Source: Brachypterus glaber
Lineage: Eukaryota > Arthropoda > Insecta > Coleoptera > Kateretidae
DNA length: 64,000 bases
Direction: 5' to 3'
Assembly (NCBI GenBank): GCA_958510825.1
Contig: OY294048.1
Location: forward strand, 21,469,589 to 21,533,588
Part shown: positions 23,994-33,607 of the stretch, in pieces
Position numbering within the stretch: the first letter of the stretch is position 1
How the letters are laid out: each line of letters opens with the position of its first letter
The notes under the pieces: generated by a model
The model's database searches: none
What the model was told of the DNA's origin: nothing
The model's input: only the letters and a program-made list of their open reading frames with translations
Made by a program: the position numbers and the translations under genes

Positions 23994-24856
23994 GGTGTTA
24001 CAGATTTAATTTAATTTTTTCTAAATAATTTTTGAAATAATGTCGCTATTTGAATAAAAATTGGTATCTGTTGGTTTTTTGACATTTGAAATTCGAATTT
24101 GATATTAGTACGGCTCCCACCTGTAGGGGGCGCCACCTACATGTCTTTTTACTTATTTGAGGAGTCATAAATTTCTTATAAGTGACTGTATTAGATTTTT
24201 AAGCCAAAAAATAGATTTCTACATCATGTTTACGTGAAAAAGGCATACTTGGTAGAAGACGCTACGAGCAACCGTTCTCGAGGTATTTGGATTTGAAATA
24301 ATCGATGCCTGTGATTTTAAATGGTAAAATTTTAATTTTAATTTAAGCTATTAACTAGTTAAAATTAACTGAATAAAATCACAAGAAATGTTCAAAATGG
24401 CTACCTGCAGCTTTATTACAAGCCCTCAATCGTCTGCGCAAAGATCTTCTTACTCTGGCACAAATGAGAGGATTTTGCCGAATTCTCGAAAATGCTAGTG
24501 TTATGCGTTGTAAAAGTTCTTCCAATATTTGTATTTGTGTCACATAAACAAGCTCCTTTACATGCCCCCATAGATACAAATCTAAAGGATTTAAGTCAGG
24601 GGATCTTGATGGCCATGCTACTGGACCACCACGACCAATCCATCGATGACCGTATGTTTCCCAGAGGTTCTCTCTAATCTAATAAGCAAGCACATATAAG
24701 AAAGTTATGACTCCTCAAAAGAGTAAAAAAACATGTAGGTGGTGTGGTTGAATTTCACATGTCAAAAAACCCTTGATAACAATTTCTATTCAAATAGCGA
24801 CATTATTTCAAAAATTATTTTAAAAAAATAAAAATAAATCTTTGACACCCTGTAGC
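23994..24856. mobile_element. Mariner-type deletion derivative B1
   Basis: TA duplications flank CAGGGTGTTACAGATTT (left) and the inverted TCTTTGACACCCTG (right). The arms extend about 200 bp inward (GTCGCTATTTGAATA against ATTCAAATAGCGAC; TGAGGAGTCATAA against TTATGACTCCTCA). The unpaired centre holds a C-terminal transposase fragment on the minus strand. It looks like an internally deleted autonomous element. Confidence 0.75.
24379..24675 (-). pseudogene. C-terminal fragment of an IS630/Tc1/mariner-type transposase
   Basis: The minus strand encodes 98 codons before a TGA stop; a TAG lies just upstream, so the N-terminal two thirds are gone. The fragment opens with NLWETYGHRWIGRGGP, then WPSRSPDLNPLDLYLWGHVK. 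In this family the aspartate of SPDLNPLD (codon at 24595-24597) is the third acidic catalytic residue and the LWG motif follows it. The tail has an arginine-rich RVRRSLRRRLRAC and ends HFEHFL. This closely resembles insect mariner-like proteins with the SPDLTPLDFFLWG signature. With one catalytic residue left it cannot act; it is a relic inside B1. Confidence 0.85.
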
Positions 24857-26224
24857 TACGAAACAAAGCTTGTTGATATGATATGACATGTTTTTTAAAA
24901 CACCCTGCATGTTTATTTCAGAACTTTTTTTCATATTTTCCTATGTAGAATCACCCCTTAAAATTAATGAACCTATTTCTGAATAACCCTATATATGCAA
25001 AACTTTGTTATTCTAAATAATGTTTAAAACTAAAAAAAATAACTAAAATTTATACAATCCATTATAAAAAAATCCGAATACGGTAGAAAACTTTTTTAAC
25101 ATTTAACTAAATATATAGTTTCAAAAAATTAAAATATATCGAAATGGGCATAGATATATTGTATTAAAAGAGGAGTTATTCATTTGAGTTTAAGGAAGAA
25201 ATACATTATTAAAACATTAAATAAAAACGAAAGCTTTCTCCTTAATCCACTTCTGAATTCGCAGATGCTTTAATTTTAAGATTACATTAAAAAAAAAACT
25301 TATACAAGATTTTTTAATTGTTTTCAAAAACGCCATTATTTTATCAATGATTTTGCGTATGCCTGATGAAATTAATTCCAGTTAGATTTTATAGAAAATA
25401 AAAATAGGAAGTTTTGCAATCCAATTAAATAATAAACCTGTTATAAACGTTTGTCACTTTTATAAATAAATTCGTTTAAAACTTTAATTCAAACAAGATT
25501 AAAAAAATAATTAAAATTTATATAATTCAGCAATATTGAATAAATGCAAATAATGAATAAGGCAAGGAATCAAAACTTTTTTTAAATTTAATTATCTAGA
25601 TTCAGAAAATTATTTAAACTTATCGAAATGAGCATAGAAATAAATATTCCATTGAAAGAAGTGATTCTTTTGTGTTTAAGATTTCATACTTTTTTAAAAG
25701 TATAACATTTTCCAAATATTACAAAAAATCGAAATGTTCCCCTTATTCCACCTCTGCGTTTCGCAGATGCTTAAATTAAAGAAAATGTACTTTAATATGA
25801 AGTTTTTTGAAGGTTTTTCAAAGACACTATTATTTTATTGTTAATTTTTTTTGCTATATACAAAAGTATCTTTGGGTATGCATTCTAAAATTAATACAAG
25901 TTTATTTTTTAGAAAATAAAAACGGTAAGTATTGCAATCAAATCAAATAATAAAACTTTTATAAAAGTCCGTCACAAATAAATTCGTTTAAAACTCAAAT
26001 CCAAACAAATAAAAAAAAAATATTAAAAATTCATATAGGTTTCAGCAAATTCATTATTTAAATTTATAGAAATGGACATAGAAATATTTAATTAAAAGGA
26101 GTTTTTCGTTCGAGTTTAAGGAAGTAATAAGAAACGCTATTCAAACATCGAAAATTTTTACAAACTTGATAGTCTATTCTAATTTTTAAACAGTTTTATT
26201 ATTTAAAATTTCACAAAAATGCAA

Positions 26225-26516
26225 GAAAATCCTAGTGCGGCAGGTATTTACATGTAAGAAACCTCTAGCGCCGCAGACCAAAATGTTTACGAATTTAAAG
26301 GTCTATGGTCCACTTGAACGCAATATATACCCTTAAAAAAGCTCGTTTTGGCGCGCTTTACTGCTTTTTCTGGGAAGGAGGCTTCAGCCTACCTGATTAT
26401 ATCATGAAAATGAGTATTTAGAAAAAAATGATTTCCTAAAAATTTTACAATTATTTTATCCTGTGGGGGGGGGGGGGGGTAATTACCCCCATTATCCTCC
26501 CCCGTGGATCCGCCCC
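26225..26516. other. Inserted segment in a tandem unit, hAT-like end
   Basis: Compared with the sister unit at 27105-27170, this unit has extra sequence after AAAATGCAAGAAAA. It ends in a run of 16 Gs, GGTAATTACCCCC and GTGGATCCGCCCCTG. GGATCCGCCCCTG is the mirror of a common hAT end (CAGGGGCGGATCC). The left end is not clear. Confidence 0.4.
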
Positions 26517-27870
26517 TGATTCAAATATTTTAAACAAAAACATTGAAAGATTTCCCTTTTATCCACTTCTGAATATCGCAGATGCTTTAATTATAAGAAA
26601 AATTTAAAGAAAATCTTCTTCAGTATTAAGTTTTTTAAAGGGTTTTCAAAGACGCAAATATTTTATTGTTAAAAAATGTTAACATACACAAAGTTATCTT
26701 CGGGTATGCCTTCTAAAATTAATACATGTTTTAGTTATCTAGAAAATAAAAAAAAGGAAGTTTTGCAATCCAATCAAATAATAAACCTGCTATAAACGTC
26801 CGCACAAATAAATTCGTTTAAAACTTCAATTTAAACAAATTAAAAAACTGAATTCAAATTCAAATAATCCTTCATTATTAAAGCGAATCAGGTGAGAAAT
26901 CAAAACTTTTCTAAAATTAAATTATCTAGTTTCAGCAAATTAATTATTTAAACTTATCGAAATGGACATAGAAATATTTCATTCATATTTTACAATCTTA
27001 AATTAAAAAAAAAAAAAAAACGTAAAAAAGCCCTAGTACAACAGGCGAAAATTCTTACGAACTGAATGATCTATTTTAATTTTTAAACAGTTTTATTATT
27101 TAAAATTTCACAAAAATGCAAGAAAACCCCCATTACCCTTACCCCTGGATCCGCCCCAGATTCAAATATTTTAAACAAAAAAATCGGTAGATTTTCCTTT
27201 AATCCACTTCTGAATATCGCTTTAATTAAAAAAATAAATAAAGAAAATGTTCTTCAATATTTAGTTTTTTAAAGGGTTTTCAAAGACGCAATTATTTTAT
27301 TGTTAAAAAATGTTGACATACACAAAGGTATCTTCGGGTATGCCTTCTAAAATTAAAACATGTTTTAGTTATCTAGAAAATAAAAAAAGGGAAGTTTTGC
27401 AATCCAATCAAATAATAAACTTTCTATAAACGTCCTTCACAAATAAATTCGTTTAAAACTTCAATTGAAACAAATTAAAAAAATTAATTCAAATTCATAT
27501 AATCCTTCATTATTAAAGCGAATCAGGTGAGAAATCAAAACTTTTCTAAAATTTAATTATCTAGTTTCAGCAAATTAATTATTCAAATTTATCGAAATGG
27601 ACATAGAAATATTTCATTGAAAAGAGCTATTCGTTCGAGTTTAAGGAAGTAATAAGAAACGCTATTCAAATATTTTCAACAATGAGTGATATCTCTTGTT
27701 CTATTCGATAAGGTCTGTTGTAATCAAGAGTTGGAAAACTCGAAAAGTTTTAGATGAAAGACTTTTAAATCGCTTTGCAACGTCTGATGATGGTTTTTAT
27801 TGTGGTTGCAGGTGCTAAACCTAAACTGAACTAATTATATTAAATTTTTAGTGCTCAGACATGCATTTTT

Positions 27871-28268
27871 CGTCAATCACTTTTACTTTCCCCAACGAAA
27901 TAAAAAAAAAATTGGAAACATTTTATTGCTTTTTTTACATTTCTGGATGTTTTATATCCAAAAAATATTATTTGGGTCAAATAAAAAGTCTGTCGGTCTG
28001 TGTGTCCGGGAAATTTGTGACCACGATAACTCAAGAACGCTTCGGGCTAAAGACTTCAAATTTGGACCATAGGTTGATTATCCAAAGTTCTAGACTGGGA
28101 TTGTTTTTGGTAAAAATTGCATTGGGGTAAGGGGGTAAAATGGAGTAAAATAAATTTAAAAAAAAATATTTTAAATTTATTTTAATTTTTTTTTTTAATT
28201 TTTTTTGTTTTTGATTTTAGTAAACCTAGGCCTATAGGGGAAAGGCTTATTTTATTGGCAACAGTATT
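27871..28268 (+). repeat. Family H repeat, copy 1
   Basis: It shares long identity with 40599-41044: CTTTTACTTTCCCCAA, TCTGTCGGTCTGTG, CCGGGAAATTTGTGACCACG, ATAACTCAAGAACGCTTCGG, GGGGTAAGGGGGTAAAA, a T-rich tract, and the end TTATTTTATTGGCAACAGTATT. No terminal inverted repeats. The overlapping ORFs are identical in both copies because the DNA is; I see no protein motif. Confidence 0.75.
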
Positions 28269-28703
28269 GAAAATTTACTTTGACGACTTATTTATAGTCG
28301 CTCTATTTAGCGAGGTCAACAACGCTATACCGCTATACAGAGTGACTACTTTAAAAACGTCAATTGGAATAGTATATTCTATAACTAGTATGGAAAAGAC
28401 AATATTCCGTTTGGACGGAATGACTATTCCATACGTGTTGTAGACTATACTTTTTCTTCTACTGCAAATATGAAACACTGTATGGCTTTAAACTGCGGAC
28501 AAGGTTAAAAACAATGTTTTTTGTGACTGGACATTGTAAATGCAACAAAATACATATTTTTAAATAAATCAGTTAATGCTTTTTAATAATTTAATCAAAT
28601 CAGTAGTTAAACAAAAAATTTATTTAATTTTTGTACATATTTACAAATTATAATGCTAAAATTGAAGGTTTTGTCAGATTGTTGTGACAAATATCAGGTT
28701 TAA

Positions 28704-29033
28704 ATATTTAACAATAGATGGAGCAGTTTTAATTCCCTTTTATCCCTTTTAGAATTGGAGTCACTGGCAAATAGACGTATTAATATTGATAAAATATTTA
28801 TGTATAAGCTTTTCAACAATTTAATTACTTGTCCTGATATTTTAAAACTTTTTTACTTTCGTTCATCTTCTGTTCATACTCGTAATACAAACTTGTTACA
28901 CATTCCCTTTTCAAGAACCAATTTTTTTCAGTTTAGTCCAATTCCTAGATTGGCTAGAAATTTAAATCAGTGTAATATTGATATTTTTAACATAACCTTA
29001 GTAGGTTTTAAGAAATATCTTAAAAATGTTTAA
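28704..29033 (+). pseudogene. C-terminal end of a non-LTR retrotransposon ORF2 (5'-truncated LINE)
   Basis: A 109-codon frame follows an in-frame TAA at 28701 and ends at TAA 29031-29033. It reads SFNSLLSLLELESLANRR, then a FMYKLFNNLI block, a cysteine-proline, HTRNTNLLHIPFSRTNFF and PIPRLARN, and ends GFKKYLKNV. This is the ordered signature of the extreme C terminus of insect jockey/CR1-like reverse-transcriptase proteins (LESLxxRR, YKLLNGLIxCP, RTNxxxxSPxxR, F). Endonuclease and reverse transcriptase domains are missing, as in a 5'-truncated insertion. Family-level placement within LINEs is uncertain. Confidence 0.8.
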
Positions 29034-29180
29034 TTGTTTAATTATTTTACTTTTATAGGTACTTAGTTATTTATTAAGTATTTAGTTATTATTACAAAAT
29101 TGTTTTTTCTTACGTATTGTACTACTTGGATTTTTTCTGTAATGTACAACAATAAATAAAATAAAAATAAAAAATAATTT
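29034..29180 (+). mobile_element. LINE 3' UTR and A-rich tail
   Basis: T-rich 3' sequence follows the stop, then ACAATAAATAAAATAAAAATAAA with an AATAAA signal at about 29151. This is consistent with the 3' end of the LINE remnant just upstream. Confidence 0.6.
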
Positions 29181-29525
29181 TTTGAACTAAATTGATAAAA
29201 AACTGGTCAAATATTAAGAAAAACTAATAAACTTTATGTAATTTTAATGCAAAACTTTAAATTGCATTAAATTATTCAATATTTCAGGGTAAAATATATA
29301 TATTTTTGCTAATTTTGATACAGTTTTCTTAACCTTTATAAACAAGAGATGGCACTACATGTGTTCATTCTAACACTTGATACGGAATATTCATACCGTA
29401 TCTAGCTGGAATGGATTCATTCTGTGTTTGAAAAGTGTGTATTTTCTTACGTTCTAAAGCAGTCGTAGAAAAATACTTTTCCTGTTTTAACGGCTAAAAT
29501 CGTGAAGTAGTAGAAACACTCCATC

Positions 29526-29588
29526 TAGAGTCCCTTAATGTAACGTTTTCTGTTTCCTTGACAGGAAACGTCACATTAAGGCACTCTA
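29526..29588. other. Hairpin of ~24-bp arms
   Basis: AGAGTCCCTTAATGTAACG and CGTCACATTAAGGCACTCT are inverted with two or three mismatches around TTTTCTGTTTCCTTGACAGG. Confidence 0.75.
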
Positions 29589-29627
29589 ACTCTATCTGCA
29601 GGTAGGGTCCCTGAATCAAGTGACATT

Positions 29628-30274
29628 AAACAGTTTAATTTAAACTTTACACAAAGGGTTGGCCACACCCTAATTTTGAGGTTAAAATCGCAACTAAGCA
29701 CATGTGCTGTTAACAATGAAGAACTATGGTTTTCTGATGCCAAACTTGTATTTGGTAATAAATCTGTCTAAATTTAGTGTTTAGCTGTCAGATACATAAT
29801 CTTAGGCTATAGAGGTGTAGACATTTTATAGAAATTTAAACAGTTTAATTTAAACTTTACACAAAGGGTTGGTCACACTCTAAATTTGAGGTTAAAATTG
29901 CAACTAAGCACATGTGCTGTTAACAATGAAGAACTATGGTTTTCTCCAAAATGCTTTGATGCCAAACTTGTATTTGGTAATAAATCTGTCTAAATTTAGT
30001 ATTAATCTGTCAGATACATAATCTTAGGTTATAGAGGTGTAGACATTTTATAGAAATTTAAAAAGTTTAATTTACACAAAGGGTTGGTTACACCCTAATT
30101 TTGAGGTTAAAATCGCAACTAAGCACATGTGCTGTTAACAATGAAGAACTATGGTTTTCTCCAAAATGCTTTAATGCCAAACTTGTGTTTGGTAATAAAT
30201 CTGTCTAAATTTAGTGTTAATCTGTCAGATACATAATCTTAGGTTATAGAGCTGTAGACATTTTATAGAAATTT
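29628..30274 (+). repeat. Tandem repeat, 3 units of 210-220 bp
   Basis: Units start at 29628, 29838 and 30059. Each runs through CACAAAGGGTTGG, CGCAACTAAGCACATGTG, GAAGAACTATGGTTTTCT, GGTAATAAATCTGTC and GTGTAGACATTTTATAGAAA. Units differ by small indels: an ATGCTTTGATGCC insertion in unit 2 and a short deletion at the start of unit 3. No coding frame spans the units. Confidence 0.9.
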
Positions 30275-30627
30275 TATTGATCACACGTCAATGTTAGTAT
30301 GAATATTTTATTTTTAACATAATTATGTCTTTAAAGTATTGAAAAAGTATAACAATACCTTTATAAATTCAAACAAGATATATTATGGTGAATAAAGGGA
30401 TACACAGACTAGATTCACCAAATAAAAATGTCCTATCAACATTATCAACTTGCTTATTTTATAGAATCGTGTTTTCAGTATAAACGAAAATATTGTTGTT
30501 AAAATTGTAATTCTTAAAATATATAGAAGTTAAATTATTCGCAGTAAGAAAATAATTTTATATATTTTTTATATTTTTAACCTCACTAAATTTAAATTCT
30601 AACATAAAAATTCTTCAAATAAATATA

Positions 30628-30985
30628 CAGTGCGTATCTAAATTAAGACTTGAATCACCCGATTAACCTTTCAGATACAAGTTAAAAAAAAAAACGTTTG
30701 GACAGGTCGATTTATATTTTTAATTTTGAAAATTTTGGTGTACAAAACACAACTTTTTTTTCAAACATCCACCTACCCCTTGTGATACATCTTTGGAAAG
30801 ATTATTTAATAAGCTTTCTAACGGTGTATGATAAAGCCTAATTTGGCAAAGTGCTTATAAAAAATGGGTGGCTATTTAAAAAAAAAAAACTCGAATGGGT
30901 GGGTGCAAAAGTCCAAACCAAAATTTGCAAAATTAAAAATAAAAGTTGATCTGTCTGAGCGTTCTTTTTATTTGTAACTGTTAAG
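30628..30985. repeat. Family D element, partial copy (D3)
   Basis: CAGTGCGTATCTAAATTAAG after TATA, then GAATCACCCGATTAAC, GGACAGGTCGATTTAT, CCTACCCCTTGTGATAC and GCTTTCTAACGGTGTATGAT, match D1. The right terminus has decayed. Confidence 0.7.
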
Positions 30986-31950
30986 TAGTATAATTTTTTT
31001 CACTACTAGCTTTAGAACATACCATTATTTATCATATTTTCAGACTGAAATCACCTATAGCAGTAATAATTTTTTCTCTCCTAGTAGGAGTAAATTTTAT
31101 AAACAATTAATATCTGCCACTTGATTTTCCTTAAACTGCAAAGACATGCCATTGCTTATAATTTTTAATGGACAAAATGCAACAATATTTTGCCATTGGA
31201 TAAAAAATGAGCATGGCAAATATTATAAATGAATTAATTATAATAGAATATAACATATTATTTAGTAAATAAACAGTTTACCGATGTTTTCACACATTTT
31301 AAAAATATCAAAATGCCACCCACTAGAACTTTTAACTTTCAGTGAATAAATTAATTTATTCATTTGTTTTTAGAAATGGCGATTTCAAAGGCTACTTGTT
31401 TTTGAGCGATTAATTAAGATCCAGCAAACATTTTAGTTTATTATTGATATAAAAATGTTAAATAATAGGAATAAATGCGCTAGTGAAAAAAATAATATAT
31501 AAATCACGGTAGAGAAGACTATTTTGCCTTGCTCTCTTAAATCCCTAGAGATTTAATACGCTCGGCTTAAAAATATCTTCTCTACGTTGGTATATAATTA
31601 CTATTACCAGTCGATTTTATATTTAATTTCCTACACTTACTGCTAGTTTAATTACCCTGTACGTGCATACATAACCTTAACTTACCTATGGTAATTATTC
31701 TTAGCTTTATCAAACTAAGATTAATTACTAACTTATACTTAAGTTACAAATATCTTTTTGCTGGTGTAATCTCAATTTCAGTTTTCTGGCATAGATACTC
31801 AAAGTTTAATATCTTGAGCTTTTAATCAGTACATAAGAGAGTGCGGTTTTTGCACATAGTGGTAAAATGAAATATTCATAGCCAAAAATTCAGCTTTAAA
31901 TATAGAACGGTAAAAATTCCTACACAGGCATACAATATTAAGTATATATT
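30986..31950. other. No gene seen
   Basis: AT-rich. A small inverted pair, GTAGAGAAGA and TCTTCTCTAC (31508-31585), looks like an ~80-bp MITE remnant. Confidence 0.4.
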
Positions 31951-32660
31951 TAGCAAAACCAAATCCAAGCCACCGAAACGCAGCTAAAACCATTAGGGCG
32001 TTCAGGTGTCAGTGTCAACTGTCAAATTTTAGCTGTTTGCTGAGTTTCGCTGGCAGCTAAAGTAAGTGATCGAATCTAACGTTGATTATCTTTCAAAAAG
32101 TGAGCCAAAATATTAAATTTAATCTAAGAAAATACTTACAGGCTTGGTGTTTCTTTGAATGCGATTGACTCAAATTAAAAAGTGCGTTGTGTGTACCGTT
32201 TTTTTCACGGATAAAAAAACGTTTAACGTTTACCCAGCCACAATCAGCGTAAGTTAACGTTTTGGTGATTCTTGCTAACTTCGAAAAAAACGATTACATT
32301 AATTTTGCACCGATGTTATAGTCTGACACACGGTAAGTATGCTACGGCGAAAGGGAGAGGTAGCAGCAAAAAACGCTCCGGGAGAAGCCAATTCAACGTG
32401 AACGTGTTTTTATTTAGATGTTGTATTCAAGTATATTGCTTTCTTATTTTTTGCTACATTCAAACAATATCGTATCGATGCTTAAAATTCCTTGCCGTCA
32501 TGAATAAATACATTATATTAACGAAATTTCATTATTTAAATAAATTTTTCATTAAGGCAACCAATTTTAAGGATTGATAAAATAACATTTTTTCTGTTAT
32601 AATTAAAAACGTACATCGGTACAAAATCAATCAATTCAGTGTTTCGCTGAGCGCCATTGA
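31950..32660 (+). other. GC-richer unique stretch, possible non-coding first exon region
   Basis: This stretch is less AT-rich than its neighbours and does not match any repeat family here. It holds consensus splice donors, for example ACGGTAAGTATG at 32332-32343 and AAAGTAAGTG at 32058. There is an inverted pair, GAAACGCAGCTAAAA and TTTTAGCTGTTTGCTGAGTTTC (31976-32050). No long open frame. A 5' UTR exon of a host gene is possible but unproven; it may equally be an unrecognised repeat. Confidence 0.25.
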
Positions 32661-32938
32661 ACGCATCTATTTGGAAATTTTTGTCCACGTATATTAAAAA
32701 TGACCCCTTTGTGCGTAGATAGTTATAGAACTTAGTTAGTCTTTAGGATATGGTTAAGTATGCATTAATGTTTGTTTGGACTGAGGCGAGAGATGTTCTC
32801 AATACATTGGGTCCTTTCCAGGGATTAAGACTGGGACATCGTATCTTGTTAGTGGTAATTCACTTCCCAAGAACGTGTTTTGCCAGATGCTAGTGGCCAA
32901 CACTTCGAATAGGGTGAGCTTTAGTTCAACCACTGCAA

Positions 32939-32984
32939 ACTATTGATCTTACATATTTATATATAAATATGTAAGATCAATAGT
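32939..32984. other. 46-bp perfect palindrome
   Basis: The 23 bases beginning ACTATTGATCTTACATATTT are exactly reversed in the next 23 with no loop, centred on TATA between 32961 and 32962. It would extrude as a cruciform or fold as a hairpin in RNA. Confidence 0.95.
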
Positions 32985-33605
32985 ATAGTATATATATTGT
33001 ATAGGTAACCTTGACTGGAGAAAGATTTGTTAAGTTTTTTGTTGGGTTGCAGTCAAATATTTTAGGGCGTTGAGAAACAGAACTCTTTGTTAATATCCGA
33101 GCTTTCGATAATGTTTATTATCCTTTTTAAGGAATCTACAATAATATAATGATAAATAAATTATATAAAATAAATAATAAATACTTAATAGCTTGAGATT
33201 TTCATATGAAAATGACAAACAAGTGCAACATCGAAACGACACAGTGTTATGAGGTAGAAGGACATCACAGGAGCATATATACTAGAATGTATTTTGAAAA
33301 AAATATTTTTTTGAGAAAAAAAAAGGTTGGGTACTTGAAACCCTTACCCAGAGATGCTAATAAACAAATTATTTTATAAGGAATAAAAAAATATCAACTT
33401 TAGTATTTAAATTAAAATTACATATAAAGGTGTGCTCAAGTAAGCTATATCTCAGAAAAAAGTTAGCAGAAAACTTTTGTTTACGCATACTTATAGCTTG
33501 TAGGGTGTTAACTGACTGCAGAGACTACTACTTATATATACCCTGTATATACTACACGTTTTCGGTAAGTAACTAATCTTACAAAAAGTATAGTATTGTT
33601 GTGTA
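32985..33605. other. No gene seen
   Basis: AT-rich spacer with no recognised feature. Confidence 0.4.
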
Positions 33606-33607
33606 TA

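Larger units (their letters stand above)
23882..24907. mobile_element. Palindromic insert B0 within A4, itself split by B1
   Basis: The ends AGGGTTTCAAAAAAAACATG and CATGTTTTTTAAAACACCCT are inverted. The inner ends GCTTTGTTTCGTAGC and GCTACGAAACAAAGC meet at the TA dinucleotide occupied by B1. Without B1 it would be a hairpin element of about 160 bp. Confidence 0.6.
22856..24991. mobile_element. Family A palindromic element, largest copy (A4), with nested B0/B1
   Basis: The outer ends are inverted: TACAGAGTTATTTGGAAATA on the left, TATTTCTGAATAACCCTATA on the right. The left arm (22856-23370) mirrors the right arm (23370-23881), for example GGAATATGATTCCTTAGG against CCTGAGGAATCATATTCC. The right arm breaks off at about 23881 after ATTACGACGC and resumes at 24908 with ATGTTTATTTCAGAAC, so 23882-24907 is an insertion. 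The ORF at 23483-23743 is palindrome sequence read through, not a gene. Confidence 0.75.
21780..27665. repeat. Diverged complex tandem array, units ~520-830 bp, broken by insertions
   Basis: A block order recurs: GGAAGTTTTGCAATCC, AATAATAAACCTG, CACAAATAAATTCGTTTAAA, TTATCTAGTTTCAGCAAATT, TTATCGAAATGGACATAGAA, ATTCGTTCGAGTTTAAGGAA, then TCCACTTCTGAATATCGCAG and GGTTTTCAAAGACGC. The GGAAGTTTTGCAATCC block or its variants occur near 22763, 25407, 25925, 26757 and 27391. The last two units are nearly identical (634 bp apart); earlier ones are older. Elements at 22151-22536 and 22856-24991 interrupt the array. Confidence 0.7.

Noticed and set aside
26466..26481. G-quadruplex or regulatory G-run
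   Set aside because: Single uninterrupted G-runs like this recur inside element ends and are likely replication-slippage tracts.
27851..28130. Overlapping ORFs of 73 and 89 codons
   Set aside because: They repeat in family H at 40548-40835 because the DNA is repeated; no protein motif and two frames are equally open.
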